Source: Micromonospora trifolii
GTDB taxonomy: Bacteria > Actinomycetota > Actinomycetes > Mycobacteriales > Micromonosporaceae
Length of the DNA stretch: 64,000 nucleotides
Reading direction: 5' to 3'
Assembly: GCF_022229005.1 (NCBI RefSeq)
Contig: NZ_JAKKFD010000077.1
Span: 17,229-81,228, forward strand
Positions 1 to 8,357 of the stretch are shown one piece after another. Under the pieces are notes generated by a model. The model saw only the letters and a program-made list of their open reading frames with translations. It did not search any database and was not told the DNA's origin. Both the position numbers and the translations under genes were made by a program. Every line of letters begins with the position of its first letter. The first letter of the stretch is position 1.

Positions 1-306
1 CTGCACGAGATCGGCCGGCGGGTGGGTTGGCGCTGGGTGAACCTGTGGCGCGACACCGACCCCATAGGTGGCTGGATCTTCTCGCCGCATCCCGCACCCG
101 CGCCGGCCACCACCGGTGACCCGGCCGCCGCTGTGGATCGTCGACTGCGTGACCCCTGTGACGTGGTGACACCCCCCGGGGACAGCGTCGCCCCACCCAT
201 CCACGGGCACTGGCCGGGCGAGTCGGACGAGCCGTTCACCGAGGCGGTACAGGAGTTGGTGCAGCGCCTCGGTGGGCGGGCCGGCCCGCCCGGGACGTCG
301 AGGTAG
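1..306 (+). CDS. C-terminal fragment of a conserved actinobacterial protein (5' end outside window)
   Basis: The frame is open from the first base to a TAG at 304-306, so the gene begins upstream of the window. The visible 101 residues contain a W-V-N-L-W-R-x-T-D-P-I-G-G stretch followed by a proline-rich segment and an H-G-H-W motif. This arrangement is known to me from the C-terminus of uncharacterised actinobacterial hydrolase-like or membrane proteins. An internal ATG at 22 exists, but the coding frame clearly continues above it. No catalytic motif can be assigned from this fragment, so the function is unknown. Confidence 0.55.
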   Translation: MHEIGRRVGWRWVNLWRDTDPIGGWIFSPHPAPAPATTGDPAAAVDRRLRDPCDVVTPPGDSVAPPIHGHWPGESDEPFTEAVQELVQRLGGRAGPPGTSR

Positions 307-315
307 CGGTCCGGC

Positions 316-1071
316 TCAGTGTCCCCGGCCCGCCCGGGTACGCCAGTCCTCCAGGCCGGTGCCGGCGAGGCGGGCACCGTCGGCCGGGACGAGGGAGCGT
401 TCGCCCAGCTTGGCACCGAAGTACCGGGCGTCGGGGTCGGCCACCACCGAACGACGGTCCTGTTGGTCGGCGAGGAGGGTTCGGCCCAGTTCGTCGAGGC
501 GGAACTGCTCCGGGCCGGCGACCTCGACGACGGAGTTCGTCGGCGCGCCGAGCGCGACCTCGGCCACCGCGGCCGCGACGTCGTCCGCGGCCATCGGCTG
601 AATGAGCACCGGCGCGAGGTGCACGGTGTCGCCGTCCGTGGCGGTGTCGATGATGCCCTGGAGGAACTCGAAGAACTGGGTGGCGTGCACCACCGAGTAC
701 GCGAGTCCGGACGCGACGATGAGCTTCTCCTGGGCGACCTTCGCGCGCATGTACCCGCTGTCCGGGATCCGGTCGCACCCCACGATGGAGAGCGCCACGT
801 AGTGGTTCACCCCGGCGTCCGACGCGGTGGCGAGGAGGGTCCGGGTCGAGGTCTCGAAGAACTCCAGTACGGCGGCGTCCTCGAACGACGGCGAGTTCGA
901 CACGTCGACGACGACCTCGGCGTCGGTGAGCGCACCGGCCACTCCCTCGCCGGTCAGGGTGTTCACGCCGGTCTTCGGCGAGGCCGGCACCGCCTCGTGG
1001 CCCTGGGCACCGAGGCGGTCCACGAGCTTGGAGCCGACGAGGCCGCTGCCCCCGATGACGACGATCTTCAT
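316..1071 (-). CDS. Atypical SDR / NmrA-like NAD(P)-binding oxidoreductase
   Basis: The 251-residue protein starts with a Rossmann dinucleotide motif, G-G-S-G-L-V-G at residues 7-13, directly after the initiator. I therefore chose the ATG at 1071; a longer frame adds about 27 upstream residues without a fold signal. The body resembles NmrA/atypical SDR proteins, which bind NAD(P)H and either act as oxidoreductases or sense redox cofactors. The canonical YxxxK pair is not evident; a Y-M-R-A-K segment occurs near residue 108. It is transcribed divergently from the methyltransferase gene, with about 120 bp between them. Substrate unknown. Confidence 0.8.
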   Translation of the reverse strand: MKIVVIGGSGLVGSKLVDRLGAQGHEAVPASPKTGVNTLTGEGVAGALTDAEVVVDVSNSPSFEDAAVLEFFETSTRTLLATASDAGVNHYVALSIVGCDRIPDSGYMRAKVAQEKLIVASGLAYSVVHATQFFEFLQGIIDTATDGDTVHLAPVLIQPMAADDVAAAVAEVALGAPTNSVVEVAGPEQFRLDELGRTLLADQQDRRSVVADPDARYFGAKLGERSLVPADGARLAGTGLEDWRTRAGRGH

Positions 1072-1190
1072 GGCCGAACCACGTCCTGTCTGCACTGGGT
1101 TGAATCGTGCTGCCAACCAGTAAGACGGAAAGCGTGCGCGGATGCAGGACAATCGCCGGAGAACAGTTCGACGGAGATCAGGAGGTCGAC

Positions 1191-1844
1191 GTGGCCACGG
1201 TGTCCCACCCGGTGTTCGCTCGGGTTTACGAGCGACTCAGCGTCGCCATGGACCGCGCCGGCACGGCGGCGTTCCGACGGGACCTGGTCGCCGGCCTGTC
1301 CGGCCGGGTGATCGAGATCGGTGCGGGCAACGGGCGAATGTTCGCCCACTACCCGGCGGGGGTGACCCAGGTCCTCGCGGTCGAGCCGGAGCGGCGTCTG
1401 CGTGCCGCTGCCGAGCGCGCCGCGTCGACCGCGCCGGTTCCGGTCACTGTCGTCGACGGTCTGGCCGAGGCGCTGCCCGCCGGGGACGGCGAGTTCGACG
1501 CGGTGGTGGTCGCGTTGGTGTTGTGCACAGTGCCCGATCAGGCGAGCGCGTTGGCCGAGATCAGCCGGGTGCTGCGACCCGGGGGGCAGGTGCGGTTCTT
1601 CGAACACGTGGCCGCCGAGGAGGCCAGCGGCCTGCACCGCGCCCAACGACTCGTCGACGCCACACTGTGGCCGAAGCTGTTCGCCGGTTGCCACACCAAC
1701 CGCGACACCGTCGCCGCCATCGGCGCGGCCGGCTTCGAGGTGGAGGAGCTGCGCCGGTTCCGTTTCCCGGCCACCAGCAACAGTCCCTCCTCCCCCTGCG
1801 TCCTCGGCCGCTCGATCAAGCCGGTTCCGACGGTGCAGCGGTAG
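1191..1844 (+). CDS. Class I SAM-dependent methyltransferase
   Basis: This is a 217-residue Rossmann-type methyltransferase. Motif I (V-I-E-I-G-A-G-N-G) lies near residues 40-48, an acidic residue ends strand 2 (A-V-E-P-E), and the F-D-A-V-V-V-A-L-V-L motif and the post-motif R-V-L-R-P-G-G are in order. I chose the GTG at 1191 because AGGAGG stands five bases upstream (1180-1185) and family similarity begins just after it. An ATG at 1107 is in frame but has no such site. Methyl acceptor unknown; the closest general family is methyltransferase 11 (UbiE-like small-molecule methyltransferases). Confidence 0.87.
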   Translation: MATVSHPVFARVYERLSVAMDRAGTAAFRRDLVAGLSGRVIEIGAGNGRMFAHYPAGVTQVLAVEPERRLRAAAERAASTAPVPVTVVDGLAEALPAGDGEFDAVVVALVLCTVPDQASALAEISRVLRPGGQVRFFEHVAAEEASGLHRAQRLVDATLWPKLFAGCHTNRDTVAAIGAAGFEVEELRRFRFPATSNSPSSPCVLGRSIKPVPTVQR

Positions 1845-2046
1845 GCCGAGGTTCGAGCGGCGAACGCGAAAGCGAAGGTCGCTCCAGTTCAGACAGATGC
1901 ACCTTACTCATTGTCCCAATTTGCCCTCATTTGAACACCTGACGTGATGTGGTGGTCAGCGCGCTTATCGGCGCCATACAGGCCGTATCACGCAGGGCGC
2001 CACTCGCTGGCCGTCTCCTGCGAGTAGTACCCACGGAGGGTGTTCT

Positions 2047-3234
2047 GTGACAGCTAAACCCAAGAATTGGCTCCGGCGGCGAGTTGTCCTGCCGTCGCTC
2101 GCGGCTGGCGCAGCCGCCACGGTGGCAGCCAGCCTGCTGCTCTTCAGCTCGACCGCCGCCAACGCGCAGGAAGCACCGGTCAACCTGGGGACGGCAGCCG
2201 ACTTCTCCGTCCTGGCCGGAGCGGAGCCCACAAACACCGGCTCCAGCTTCCTGGCCCAGAGTCTCGGGCGGTACCCCGGAAACACCTCGTCCGGCTTCGG
2301 AACGGCAACCATCGGCGGGGAGGTGCACCTCGGCGACGCGGTCGCACTCCAGGCTCAGAGCGACCTGACCATCGCCTTCAACGACGCCGCCGGCCGGACC
2401 CCGTTCACCAACCTTCCGGCAGAGTTGGGTGGCAACACGCTCAACGAAGGGGTCTACCGGATCGGGGCCGCCCAACTGACCGGAGCGTTGACGCTCAACG
2501 GCCAGGGCGACCCGTCGTCCGTGTTCATCTTCCAGATCGACTCCTCGCTGACGACGGCGTCGAACAGCAGCGTCGTCCTGACCAACGGGGCGTCGGCCTG
2601 CAACGTCTTCTGGAAGATCGGCAGCTCGGCGACGATCGGCACCGGCACCACCTTCGTGGGCACCATCATGGCTCAGGCCGCGATCACGATGGCCACGGGC
2701 GCGACCCTCCAGGGCCGCGCGCTGGCGCGCACCGAGGCCGTAACCCTGCAGACCAACACCATCACCGCACCGATCTGCGCCGGGCCGACGGGCCCGCCCG
2801 GACCGACCGGCCCACCGGGGCCCACCGGTCCGCCCGGCAGCCCCGGAGCGCCTGGCAGCCCCGGAGCACCCGGCAGTCCAGGAGCGCCCGGCAGTCCGGG
2901 AGCGCCTGGTAGCCCCGGAGCACCCGGTAGCCCGGGAGCCCCTGGCGCACCCGGTAGCCCCGGAGCACCCGGAGCGCCCGGCAGCCCTGGCGCGCCTGGT
3001 CCGTCCGGGCCTGCCGGAGCACCCGGAGCGCCCGGCAGCCCTGGCGCGCCTGGTAGCCCGGGAGCACCCGGCAGTCCTGGCGCACCCGGTCGACCTGGTG
3101 GTGGCGGCAAGCACCCCATCCTGCCGGTCACCGGCAGCGGTGCGGTCCCGGCTATGACCGGCGTCGGAAGTGTCATGGTCGTGCTGGGCGCTGTCGCGTT
3201 CTTCCTGGCCCGGCGTCGACGCCTGGAGTCCTGA
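2047..3234 (+). CDS. Secreted DUF3494 (ice-binding-like) protein with collagen-like stalk and LPxTG anchor
   Basis: The 395-residue protein has four parts. A signal peptide ends near A-N-A at residue 40. A DUF3494 beta-helix domain follows (about 45-245, starting V-N-L-G-T-A-A-D-F-S-V-L-A-G). Then come about 35 uninterrupted Gly-X-Y triplets (246-350). The C-terminus is a sortase signal: L-P-V-T-G at 359-363, a hydrophobic segment and an R-R-R-R tail. The start is GTG at 2047, with GGAGG about eight bases upstream. DUF3494 domains occur in ice-binding proteins and adhesins; here the layout suggests a domain held away from the wall on a collagen-like rod. No sortase gene is in the window. Two strong hairpins follow the stop codon. 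Confidence 0.88.
   Translation: MTAKPKNWLRRRVVLPSLAAGAAATVAASLLLFSSTAANAQEAPVNLGTAADFSVLAGAEPTNTGSSFLAQSLGRYPGNTSSGFGTATIGGEVHLGDAVALQAQSDLTIAFNDAAGRTPFTNLPAELGGNTLNEGVYRIGAAQLTGALTLNGQGDPSSVFIFQIDSSLTTASNSSVVLTNGASACNVFWKIGSSATIGTGTTFVGTIMAQAAITMATGATLQGRALARTEAVTLQTNTITAPICAGPTGPPGPTGPPGPTGPPGSPGAPGSPGAPGSPGAPGSPGAPGSPGAPGSPGAPGAPGSPGAPGAPGSPGAPGPSGPAGAPGAPGSPGAPGSPGAPGSPGAPGRPGGGGKHPILPVTGSGAVPAMTGVGSVMVVLGAVAFFLARRRRLES
2782..3096 (+). repeat. Collagen-like Gly-X-Y coding repeat
   Basis: About 35 consecutive 9-base units encode Gly-Pro-Thr/Gly-Pro-Pro and then mostly Gly-Ser-Pro/Gly-Ala-Pro triplets. Near-identical 18-base units (GSP-GAP) recur with synonymous changes, which points to expansion by slippage or recombination within the gene. 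The reading frame is kept throughout. Length variation between strains would be expected. Confidence 0.9.
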
Positions 3235-3237
3235 TCG

Positions 3238-3270
3238 GTGGCCCGGTCGGTGTGATCCCGGCCGGGCCAC
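3238..3270 (+). terminator. Rho-independent-type hairpin after the DUF3494 gene
   Basis: The 9-bp arms GTGGCCCGG and CCGGGCCAC begin four bases after the stop codon. There is no U-tract, which is usual for actinomycetes. Confidence 0.6.
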
Positions 3271-3276
3271 GTCAAG

Positions 3277-3312
3277 TCGTCGGCCCGCTCCCCACCGGGG
3301 GCGGGCCGACGA
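3277..3312. terminator. Second strong hairpin between convergent genes
   Basis: A perfect 12-bp inverted repeat (TCGTCGGCCCGC and its complement) with a 12-base loop lies between the DUF3494 gene and the convergent SnoaL-like gene. It can serve both strands. Confidence 0.65.
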
Positions 3313-3330
3313 CGCATTCGCCATCGACTC

Positions 3331-3777
3331 TCAGCCGGTGAGTCCCAACCCGCGCATGGCTTCGTCCTCCCGCTCGTGGGACAGGTAGAGCAGGATCTGT
3401 GGCCGGGGGTCGCCGAGGCGCACCACGTAGGTCTGCGCGAACTGCGCGCTGCCGGCCTCGCCCCGGGGCGGCGCGAAGTCCAACGTCCACCTGGTCGGCA
3501 CGAGGACGTACCCCGGCGCGACATCGAGAACGTCCAGGACCGTCACCCGGGCTCCGGTCAGGCCGAACTGCTCGGTCATCGCCGTGTGGCGTTCGTCGAG
3601 AGCGGCCCGGTACCCGGCGTCGTTGGTGACGGCCGCCGCCCCACCCGGGTCACCCTCGATGTACGTCTCGGCGTAGCTCGCGGCAACGGCGTCGTTGTCA
3701 CCGGCCTCGACGGCCCGCGCGTAGTCGTGCAGGAAGGCGATGATCCCGTCGCGTACCGGTGTCTCCGTCGACTTCAT
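3331..3777 (-). CDS. SnoaL-like / NTF2-fold protein
   Basis: This 148-residue protein has the cone-shaped NTF2/SnoaL pattern. A long N-terminal helix (F-L-H-D-Y-A-R-A-V-E-A-G-D) is followed by a Y-A-E-T-Y-I-E strand region and, near the C-terminus, beta strands with W-T-L-D-F and Y-V-V-R-L. Members are small enzymes, cyclases or ligand-binding proteins; no catalytic residue can be assigned here. It stands about 35 bases downstream of the kinase-like gene on the same strand and may be cotranscribed with it. Confidence 0.65.
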   Translation of the reverse strand: MKSTETPVRDGIIAFLHDYARAVEAGDNDAVAASYAETYIEGDPGGAAAVTNDAGYRAALDERHTAMTEQFGLTGARVTVLDVLDVAPGYVLVPTRWTLDFAPPRGEAGSAQFAQTYVVRLGDPRPQILLYLSHEREDEAMRGLGLTG

Positions 3778-3814
3778 CCTCGGTCCTCTCAGTTCGGCGA
3801 GTGATCGCGCGGCC

Positions 3815-4345
3815 TCACCGGCGGGGCAGCCCGGCCAGCCAGACGTCCAGCTCCGCTGGGGAGCGCAGCAACACCACTGGCGGCGCGGACGGGTCGGCCT
3901 GCCAGGCCCGCATCCGCCGTCGGGCGCGGCCGAACGCGGTGACGTGCCACACCAGGATCGAGTCCGGGGACAGCACGCTGCTCAGCGACTCGCGGTTGCC
4001 GTTGCAGATCACCTCGCCGGTGACCACCCGGCGGACGGTGCGGCGGAGCAACCGCCCGAACGAACGCCATCGTGGATAGTCCAGGCCGACCACCAGGTCG
4101 GCGCGGGCCAGCGGGACGTCCCGCCAGCCGTGGTACGCCCCGTCGATGATCCAGCGGTCGCGTCGGCAGACCTCCTCGATCCGGCTGCGCTGCTGGGCGA
4201 CCGGCACCTCGACCCAGCCCGGTTGCCAGAGCAGATCGTCCACCGGATACCAGGGCAGTCCGAGGTGTTCGGCCAGTCGCGCCGCGAGGGTGGACTTGCC
4301 GGAGCCGTACACCCCGTAGACCAGGATGCGACGCGGTGCGCTCAT
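3815..4345 (-). CDS. P-loop kinase-like protein (adenylate kinase / topology-modulation family)
   Basis: This is a 176-residue P-loop NTPase. Walker A, G-V-Y-G-S-G-K-S-T, lies at residues 11-19. A W-I-I-D-G-A-Y segment is typical of the small FlaR/adenylate-kinase-related group often labelled 'topology modulation'. Arginine-rich helices in the second half (S-F-G-R-L-L-R-R-T-V-R-R) would form the lid. The family phosphorylates unknown nucleotides or small molecules, and no substrate can be inferred. Confidence 0.7.
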   Translation of the reverse strand: MSAPRRILVYGVYGSGKSTLAARLAEHLGLPWYPVDDLLWQPGWVEVPVAQQRSRIEEVCRRDRWIIDGAYHGWRDVPLARADLVVGLDYPRWRSFGRLLRRTVRRVVTGEVICNGNRESLSSVLSPDSILVWHVTAFGRARRRMRAWQADPSAPPVVLLRSPAELDVWLAGLPRR

Positions 4346-4518
4346 CGCGGCAGCGTACGTCGTGAAGGAAAATCAGTTGTCGTGCCTGGCGCGCCTCGGC
4401 CAGAGTGTCATCCATGACGTACTGACGGACTACACCCCCCTGCTCCGCGCCACCGGTGACGCCTCCCGGGGGCCGTGACGCCGTCCGCTTTCACGTTCGC
4501 AGCCAGAGATGAGCCTCC

Positions 4519-5706
4519 TTGTCCCAGCACCACCTCCCTCGGGAGCCCCTGCCCCCGTCCGCCCCGGCCACCGTCACGGTGTTCGCCTCGCCCGCGAGTT
4601 GGATCGAGTCCGATGCGCTCGCACAGTGCCAACAGGTCGCCGCCCTGGACGGCATGCGGCACGTCGCCGCGATGCCAGATCTGCATCCGGGCAAGGGTGC
4701 GCCCATCGGCGCGGCCATGGCGTCGACAGTGCTGTACCCGTTCCTGGTGGGTTCCGACATCGGCTGCGGCATCGCCGTGTTTCCGATCAAGCTCAAGCGG
4801 GCCGTACCGGAACGGCTCGCCGCCCGGTTCCCCGACCTCGACCAGGCGCTCGACCCGGTGCGCGACGCCGACGACCCCGCCTGGGCCGCCGTCGACTGTG
4901 ACGTTCCGGCCGGTCACCTGGACGGTCTCGGGACGGTGGGCCGGGGCAACCACTTCGTGGAGCTGGCCCGCGTCGACACCGTCTTCGACGTACGGCACGC
5001 GGGCCGGCTCGGGCTCGACACGGGTGATCTGGTGCTCATCGTGCACAGCGGTTCCCGTGGCCTGGGCGAGCGGATCCTGCGGGCGCACACCGAGGTCCAC
5101 GGCGCCGGGGCGGCGCCCGACCCCGCCGCCTACCTGGGCAGGCACGACGACGCCGTGCGTTGGGGTTCACTCAACCGCCGGGTGCTGGCCGCCCGGGTGG
5201 CGCACGCGTTGGGGGCCGAGCCCACAGCGCCGATCGTCGACCAGTGTCACAACCTGGTCGAGGTCCGGGACGGGGTCTACCTGCACCGCAAGGGCGCGGC
5301 GCCGGGCGACGGGCGCGATGTTCTGATCGCCGGTACCCGGGGGACGGCGTCCTACCTGGTGGCCGCGCACGCCGGGCCGGAGGCCAACCATTCGGTGGCT
5401 CACGGCGCTGGCCGCAAGATGTCGCGCGCCGACGCCCTGCGGCGGGGCCGGGCCAAGCACACGGTCGAGGAGCTACGCCGTACCCCGGTGGGATCGCTGG
5501 TGGTGTGCGGTGACCGGCAGTTGCTCTTCGAGGAGGCGCCCACGGCGTACAAGCGCATCGAGCAGGTGATCGCCGACCTGGTCGAGCACCAGCTGGCCAC
5601 GCCGGTGGTCAGCACGACGCCAGTGGTCACCTACAAGACTCCCGACCTCGGGTCCGCCGCACGGCCGGACCGGCGGGGCCACCGCGACCGGCGAGGCCGG
5701 TCATGA
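4519..5706 (+). CDS. rtcB2: RtcB-type RNA ligase (RtcB2-like, paired with PrfH)
   Basis: The 395-residue protein carries the RtcB active-site set: M-P-D-L-H-P-G-K-G (52-60), D80 and C83 in G-S-D-I-G-C-G, H145 in G-R-G-N-H-F, H176 in V-H-S-G-S-R-G-L-G, H244, and the guanylylation histidine H295 in H-G-A-G-R-K-M-S-R. RtcB ligases join 2',3'-cyclic phosphate or 3'-phosphate ends to 5'-OH ends using GTP and Mn2+. At about 395 residues it is shorter than housekeeping RtcB (about 480), as expected for the form that accompanies PrfH. TTG at 4519 is used because similarity begins shortly after it; a GTG at 4579 is the alternative. The stop overlaps the prfH start (ATGA), indicating translational coupling. 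Confidence 0.9.
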   Translation: MSQHHLPREPLPPSAPATVTVFASPASWIESDALAQCQQVAALDGMRHVAAMPDLHPGKGAPIGAAMASTVLYPFLVGSDIGCGIAVFPIKLKRAVPERLAARFPDLDQALDPVRDADDPAWAAVDCDVPAGHLDGLGTVGRGNHFVELARVDTVFDVRHAGRLGLDTGDLVLIVHSGSRGLGERILRAHTEVHGAGAAPDPAAYLGRHDDAVRWGSLNRRVLAARVAHALGAEPTAPIVDQCHNLVEVRDGVYLHRKGAAPGDGRDVLIAGTRGTASYLVAAHAGPEANHSVAHGAGRKMSRADALRRGRAKHTVEELRRTPVGSLVVCGDRQLLFEEAPTAYKRIEQVIADLVEHQLATPVVSTTPVVTYKTPDLGSAARPDRRGHRDRRGRS

Positions 5707-6320
5707 CCGCGTTCCTGTTGTTGTCGGCCGGGCGTGGGCCACAGGAGTGTGCCTGGGCACTGAGTCAACTGCTGCACCGGCTGCGCGGCGAGGGCGTCCG
5801 CCGAGGTCTGACGATCCAGCAGGTTGAGGCGGTGCCCGGTGACCGCGCCGGCACCTACCGGTCGGTGCTGATCCGGATCTCCGGCGTCGACGCCGAGGCG
5901 TTCGCGGCCTCGTGGACCGGCACGCTGTGCTGGCAGGCACCCAGCCCGTACCGGTCGGGCGTCGGCCGGAAGAACTGGTACGTGACCGCTCAGCCGCCCG
6001 AAAGCGACGCCCGGCCGACGACGTTCCGCGAGGCGGACGTCGACATCGTCGCCTGCCGCACCGGCGGGCCGGGTGGTCAGCACCGGAACAAGGCCAGCAC
6101 GGCGGTACGCGCGACGCACCGCCCCTCGGGCCTGGTGGTGGTGGTGGACGAGGAACGTCAGTTCAGCCTCAACCGCCGCGTCGCCCTGGACCTGCTGCGC
6201 CAACGCATCGAGCAGGGCGACGAGGCGGCGCGACGTGCCGTCACCACCGCCCGGTGGCGCATCCACGACGAGTTGGTCCGCGGCGATCCGGTGCGGGTGG
6301 AACGTCCGACGCCCCGGTGA
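5703..6320 (+). CDS. prfH: Peptide chain release factor homolog PrfH
   Basis: This 205-residue class I release-factor relative keeps the hydrolysis motif (G-G-P-G-G-Q-H-R-N-K, GGQ at 124-126). It lacks the N-terminal domain and standard stop-codon recognition region of RF1/RF2. The S-P-Y-R...R-K-N-W-Y-V stretch (81-94) is characteristic of PrfH. From published work on enterobacterial RtcB2-PrfH, PrfH is thought to release the peptide from ribosomes whose 16S rRNA has been cut in the decoding centre, so that RtcB2 can reseal the RNA. The ATG overlaps the ligase stop by four bases. Identification is firm; the repair role is inferred by homology. Confidence 0.9.
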   Translation: MTAFLLLSAGRGPQECAWALSQLLHRLRGEGVRRGLTIQQVEAVPGDRAGTYRSVLIRISGVDAEAFAASWTGTLCWQAPSPYRSGVGRKNWYVTAQPPESDARPTTFREADVDIVACRTGGPGGQHRNKASTAVRATHRPSGLVVVVDEERQFSLNRRVALDLLRQRIEQGDEAARRAVTTARWRIHDELVRGDPVRVERPTPR

Positions 6321-6336
6321 CCGGGAGGCCAGCGGC

Positions 6337-7242
6337 TCAGACCTCCAGCACCGCGTCCGCGAATGCCTGCGGCGCCTCCTGCGGCAGGTTGTGCCCGACG
6401 CCGCCCCCGATGGTCCGGTGCTCGTACGGGCCGGCGAACTGCTTGCCGTAGACGGTGGGCTCCAGATGCGGCGCACCGTTGGCGTCCCCCTCCATCGAGA
6501 TGCTGGGCACCGTGATCTTCGGCTTCGCGGCCAGGCGCTCCTCGATCTCCTCGTACTGCGGCTCGCCGTCGGCGAGGGCCAGCCGCCAGCGGTAGTTGTG
6601 GATGACGATGTCGACGTGGTCGGGGTTGTCGAACGCCGCCGCGCTGCGGTCGAACGTCGCGTCGTCGAACGTCCATTTGGGCGACGCGGTGTGCCAGATC
6701 AGCTTGGCGAAGTCGCGCCGGTTCTTGTCGTACCCTTTCCGGCCGCGCTCGGTGGCGAAGTAGTACTGGTACCACCACGCGAACTCCGCCTTCGGCGGCA
6801 GCGGCACGGTGCCCGACTTCTGCCCGTCGATCAGGTAACCGCTGACCGAGACCAGCCCTCGACAGCGTTCGGGCCACAGCGCGGCGACGACGTCGGCGGT
6901 CCGCGCGCCCCAGTCGAATCCGGCGAGCTTCGCAGTGTCGATCTTCAGGGCGTCCATCAGGGCGATGAGGTCGAGCCCCATGGCCGCCGGTTCGCCGTTT
7001 CGCATGGTGTCGTCGGAGAGGAACCGGGTCGTGCCGAAGCCCCGAAGGTACGGGACGACGACCCGCTGACCGGCGGCGGTGAGCAGCGGTACGACGTCGG
7101 CGAAGCTGTGGATGTCGTAGGGCCACCCGTGCAGGAGGATCACCGCGTCGCCGTCGGGCGGCCCGGCGTCCACGTAGCCGACGTTCAGCACTCCGGCCTC
7201 GACCTGTCGCAGGTCGGTGAACCCGTCAGCGGCCCTTGCCAT
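6337..7242 (-). CDS. Alpha/beta-fold hydrolase (epoxide hydrolase / haloalkane dehalogenase type)
   Basis: The 301-residue protein has the oxyanion H-G-W-P (38-41), an aspartate nucleophile in G-F-D-W-G-A-R (D110) and a C-terminal catalytic histidine in G-V-G-H-N-L-P near 284. An Asp rather than Ser nucleophile places it with epoxide hydrolases and dehalogenases. The cap region (W-W-Y-Q-Y-Y-F) is rich in aromatics. It is convergent with prfH, 16 bases between stops. Substrate unknown. Confidence 0.83.
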   Translation of the reverse strand: MARAADGFTDLRQVEAGVLNVGYVDAGPPDGDAVILLHGWPYDIHSFADVVPLLTAAGQRVVVPYLRGFGTTRFLSDDTMRNGEPAAMGLDLIALMDALKIDTAKLAGFDWGARTADVVAALWPERCRGLVSVSGYLIDGQKSGTVPLPPKAEFAWWYQYYFATERGRKGYDKNRRDFAKLIWHTASPKWTFDDATFDRSAAAFDNPDHVDIVIHNYRWRLALADGEPQYEEIEERLAAKPKITVPSISMEGDANGAPHLEPTVYGKQFAGPYEHRTIGGGVGHNLPQEAPQAFADAVLEV

Positions 7243-7431
7243 CGACTTCTCCCCGCGTCCGGACCTGCTCGGTTGTGCTGATCACGCCCGAATCTAACGA
7301 CCTGTCCGGAGTCTGAGCACCGTTCACACAAGGACCGCTCGACGGATGCCGGACTGGGTAAGATGCCCGCTCCCGCGGACGTTCCTGGTGGAGGTCGTGG
7401 GGCCGTAGCCGGATGACCGTAGGGTGATGGC

Positions 7432-8262
7432 ATGGCTGAGCGACCTCTGACCCTGATGGCGGTGCACGCCCACCCCGACGACGAGGCGACGAGCACCGGC
7501 GGCGTCCTTGCCCGCTATGCCGCCGAGGGGGTCACCACAGTGCTCGTGACCTGCACCGACGGGCGATGCGGGGACGGCCCGGGTGGGGTCAAGCCGGGTG
7601 AGGCGGGGCACGACCCGGCCGCCGTGGTGGCGATGCGCCAGGCCGAGCTGGAGGCCAGCTGCGCCACGTTGAACGTCACTCACCTGGAGACCCTCGGCTA
7701 CGCCGACTCCGGGATGATGGGTTGGCCGACCAACGACCTGCCAGGCGCGTTCTGGACGACACCGGTTGCGGAGGCGGCGGCCCGGCTCGCGGAGCTGATT
7801 CGGCAGTACCGGCCGGACGTGATCGTCACGTACGACGAGAACGGTTTCTACGGCCACCCGGACCACATCCAAGCTCATCGGATCACCATGGCCGCTGTCG
7901 AGCTGACGGACGTCCCGGCGAAGGTCTACTGGACCACTGTGCCGCGTACGGCGTTCGCGGAGTTCGGTCGGATCATGAAGGAGCTCGGCGTCGAGTGGGC
8001 CGAGCCGGACGCGGCGTCGGAGCCGGGGCCGCAGCTCGGCCTGCCCGACGACGAGATCAGCACCTGGGTGGACACGAGCAAGTACGGCGCGCAGAAGTTC
8101 GACGCGCTGGCCACGCACGCCAGTCAGACCGAGAACATCTTCTTCCTGCAACTGGGCCAGGAGCGGTTCACCGAGCTGATGGGCGTGGAGACCTTCGTAC
8201 GGGTCCGGGACCGGACTGGCGCACCGACCCCCGAGGACGACCTCTTCGCCGGTCTGCGCTGA
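7432..8262 (+). CDS. PIG-L family zinc deacetylase (mycothiol-type)
   Basis: This 276-residue protein has the LmbE/PIG-L signature A-H-P-D-D-E at residues 13-18 and the downstream zinc and catalytic motif G-H-P-D-H near 142-146, preceded by T-Y-D-E-N-G. Those features match MshB and mycothiol S-conjugate amidase, which remove acyl groups in mycothiol biosynthesis or detoxification. Length and the T-Y-D-E-N-G motif fit an Mca/MshB relative, but a paralogue acting on another GlcNAc derivative is equally possible. It stands alone and ends in a strong terminator hairpin. Confidence 0.82.
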   Translation: MAERPLTLMAVHAHPDDEATSTGGVLARYAAEGVTTVLVTCTDGRCGDGPGGVKPGEAGHDPAAVVAMRQAELEASCATLNVTHLETLGYADSGMMGWPTNDLPGAFWTTPVAEAAARLAELIRQYRPDVIVTYDENGFYGHPDHIQAHRITMAAVELTDVPAKVYWTTVPRTAFAEFGRIMKELGVEWAEPDAASEPGPQLGLPDDEISTWVDTSKYGAQKFDALATHASQTENIFFLQLGQERFTELMGVETFVRVRDRTGAPTPEDDLFAGLR

Positions 8263-8276
8263 CCACTCTTTCGTAG

Positions 8277-8322
8277 CGCGACCAGGCATCGTCGGCCACC
8301 GGGTCGACGATGCCTGGTCGCG
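8277..8322 (+). terminator. Strong terminator hairpin
   Basis: Perfect 18-bp arms (8277-8294 and 8305-8322) around a 10-base loop begin 14 bases after the deacetylase stop. The stem starts CGCGACCAGG. Confidence 0.85.
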
Positions 8323-8357
8323 TGCGCCTCGGTGACCTCACCACCCGAGCTGGTTTC

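Noticed and set aside
2782..3096. Tandem repeats considered as a possible CRISPR or VNTR locus
   Set aside because: The 9/18-base units keep one reading frame and encode Gly-X-Y; there are no spacers.
4519..6320. RtcB-PrfH considered as a toxin-antitoxin pair
   Set aside because: Neither protein resembles a toxin; both keep repair or release active sites.
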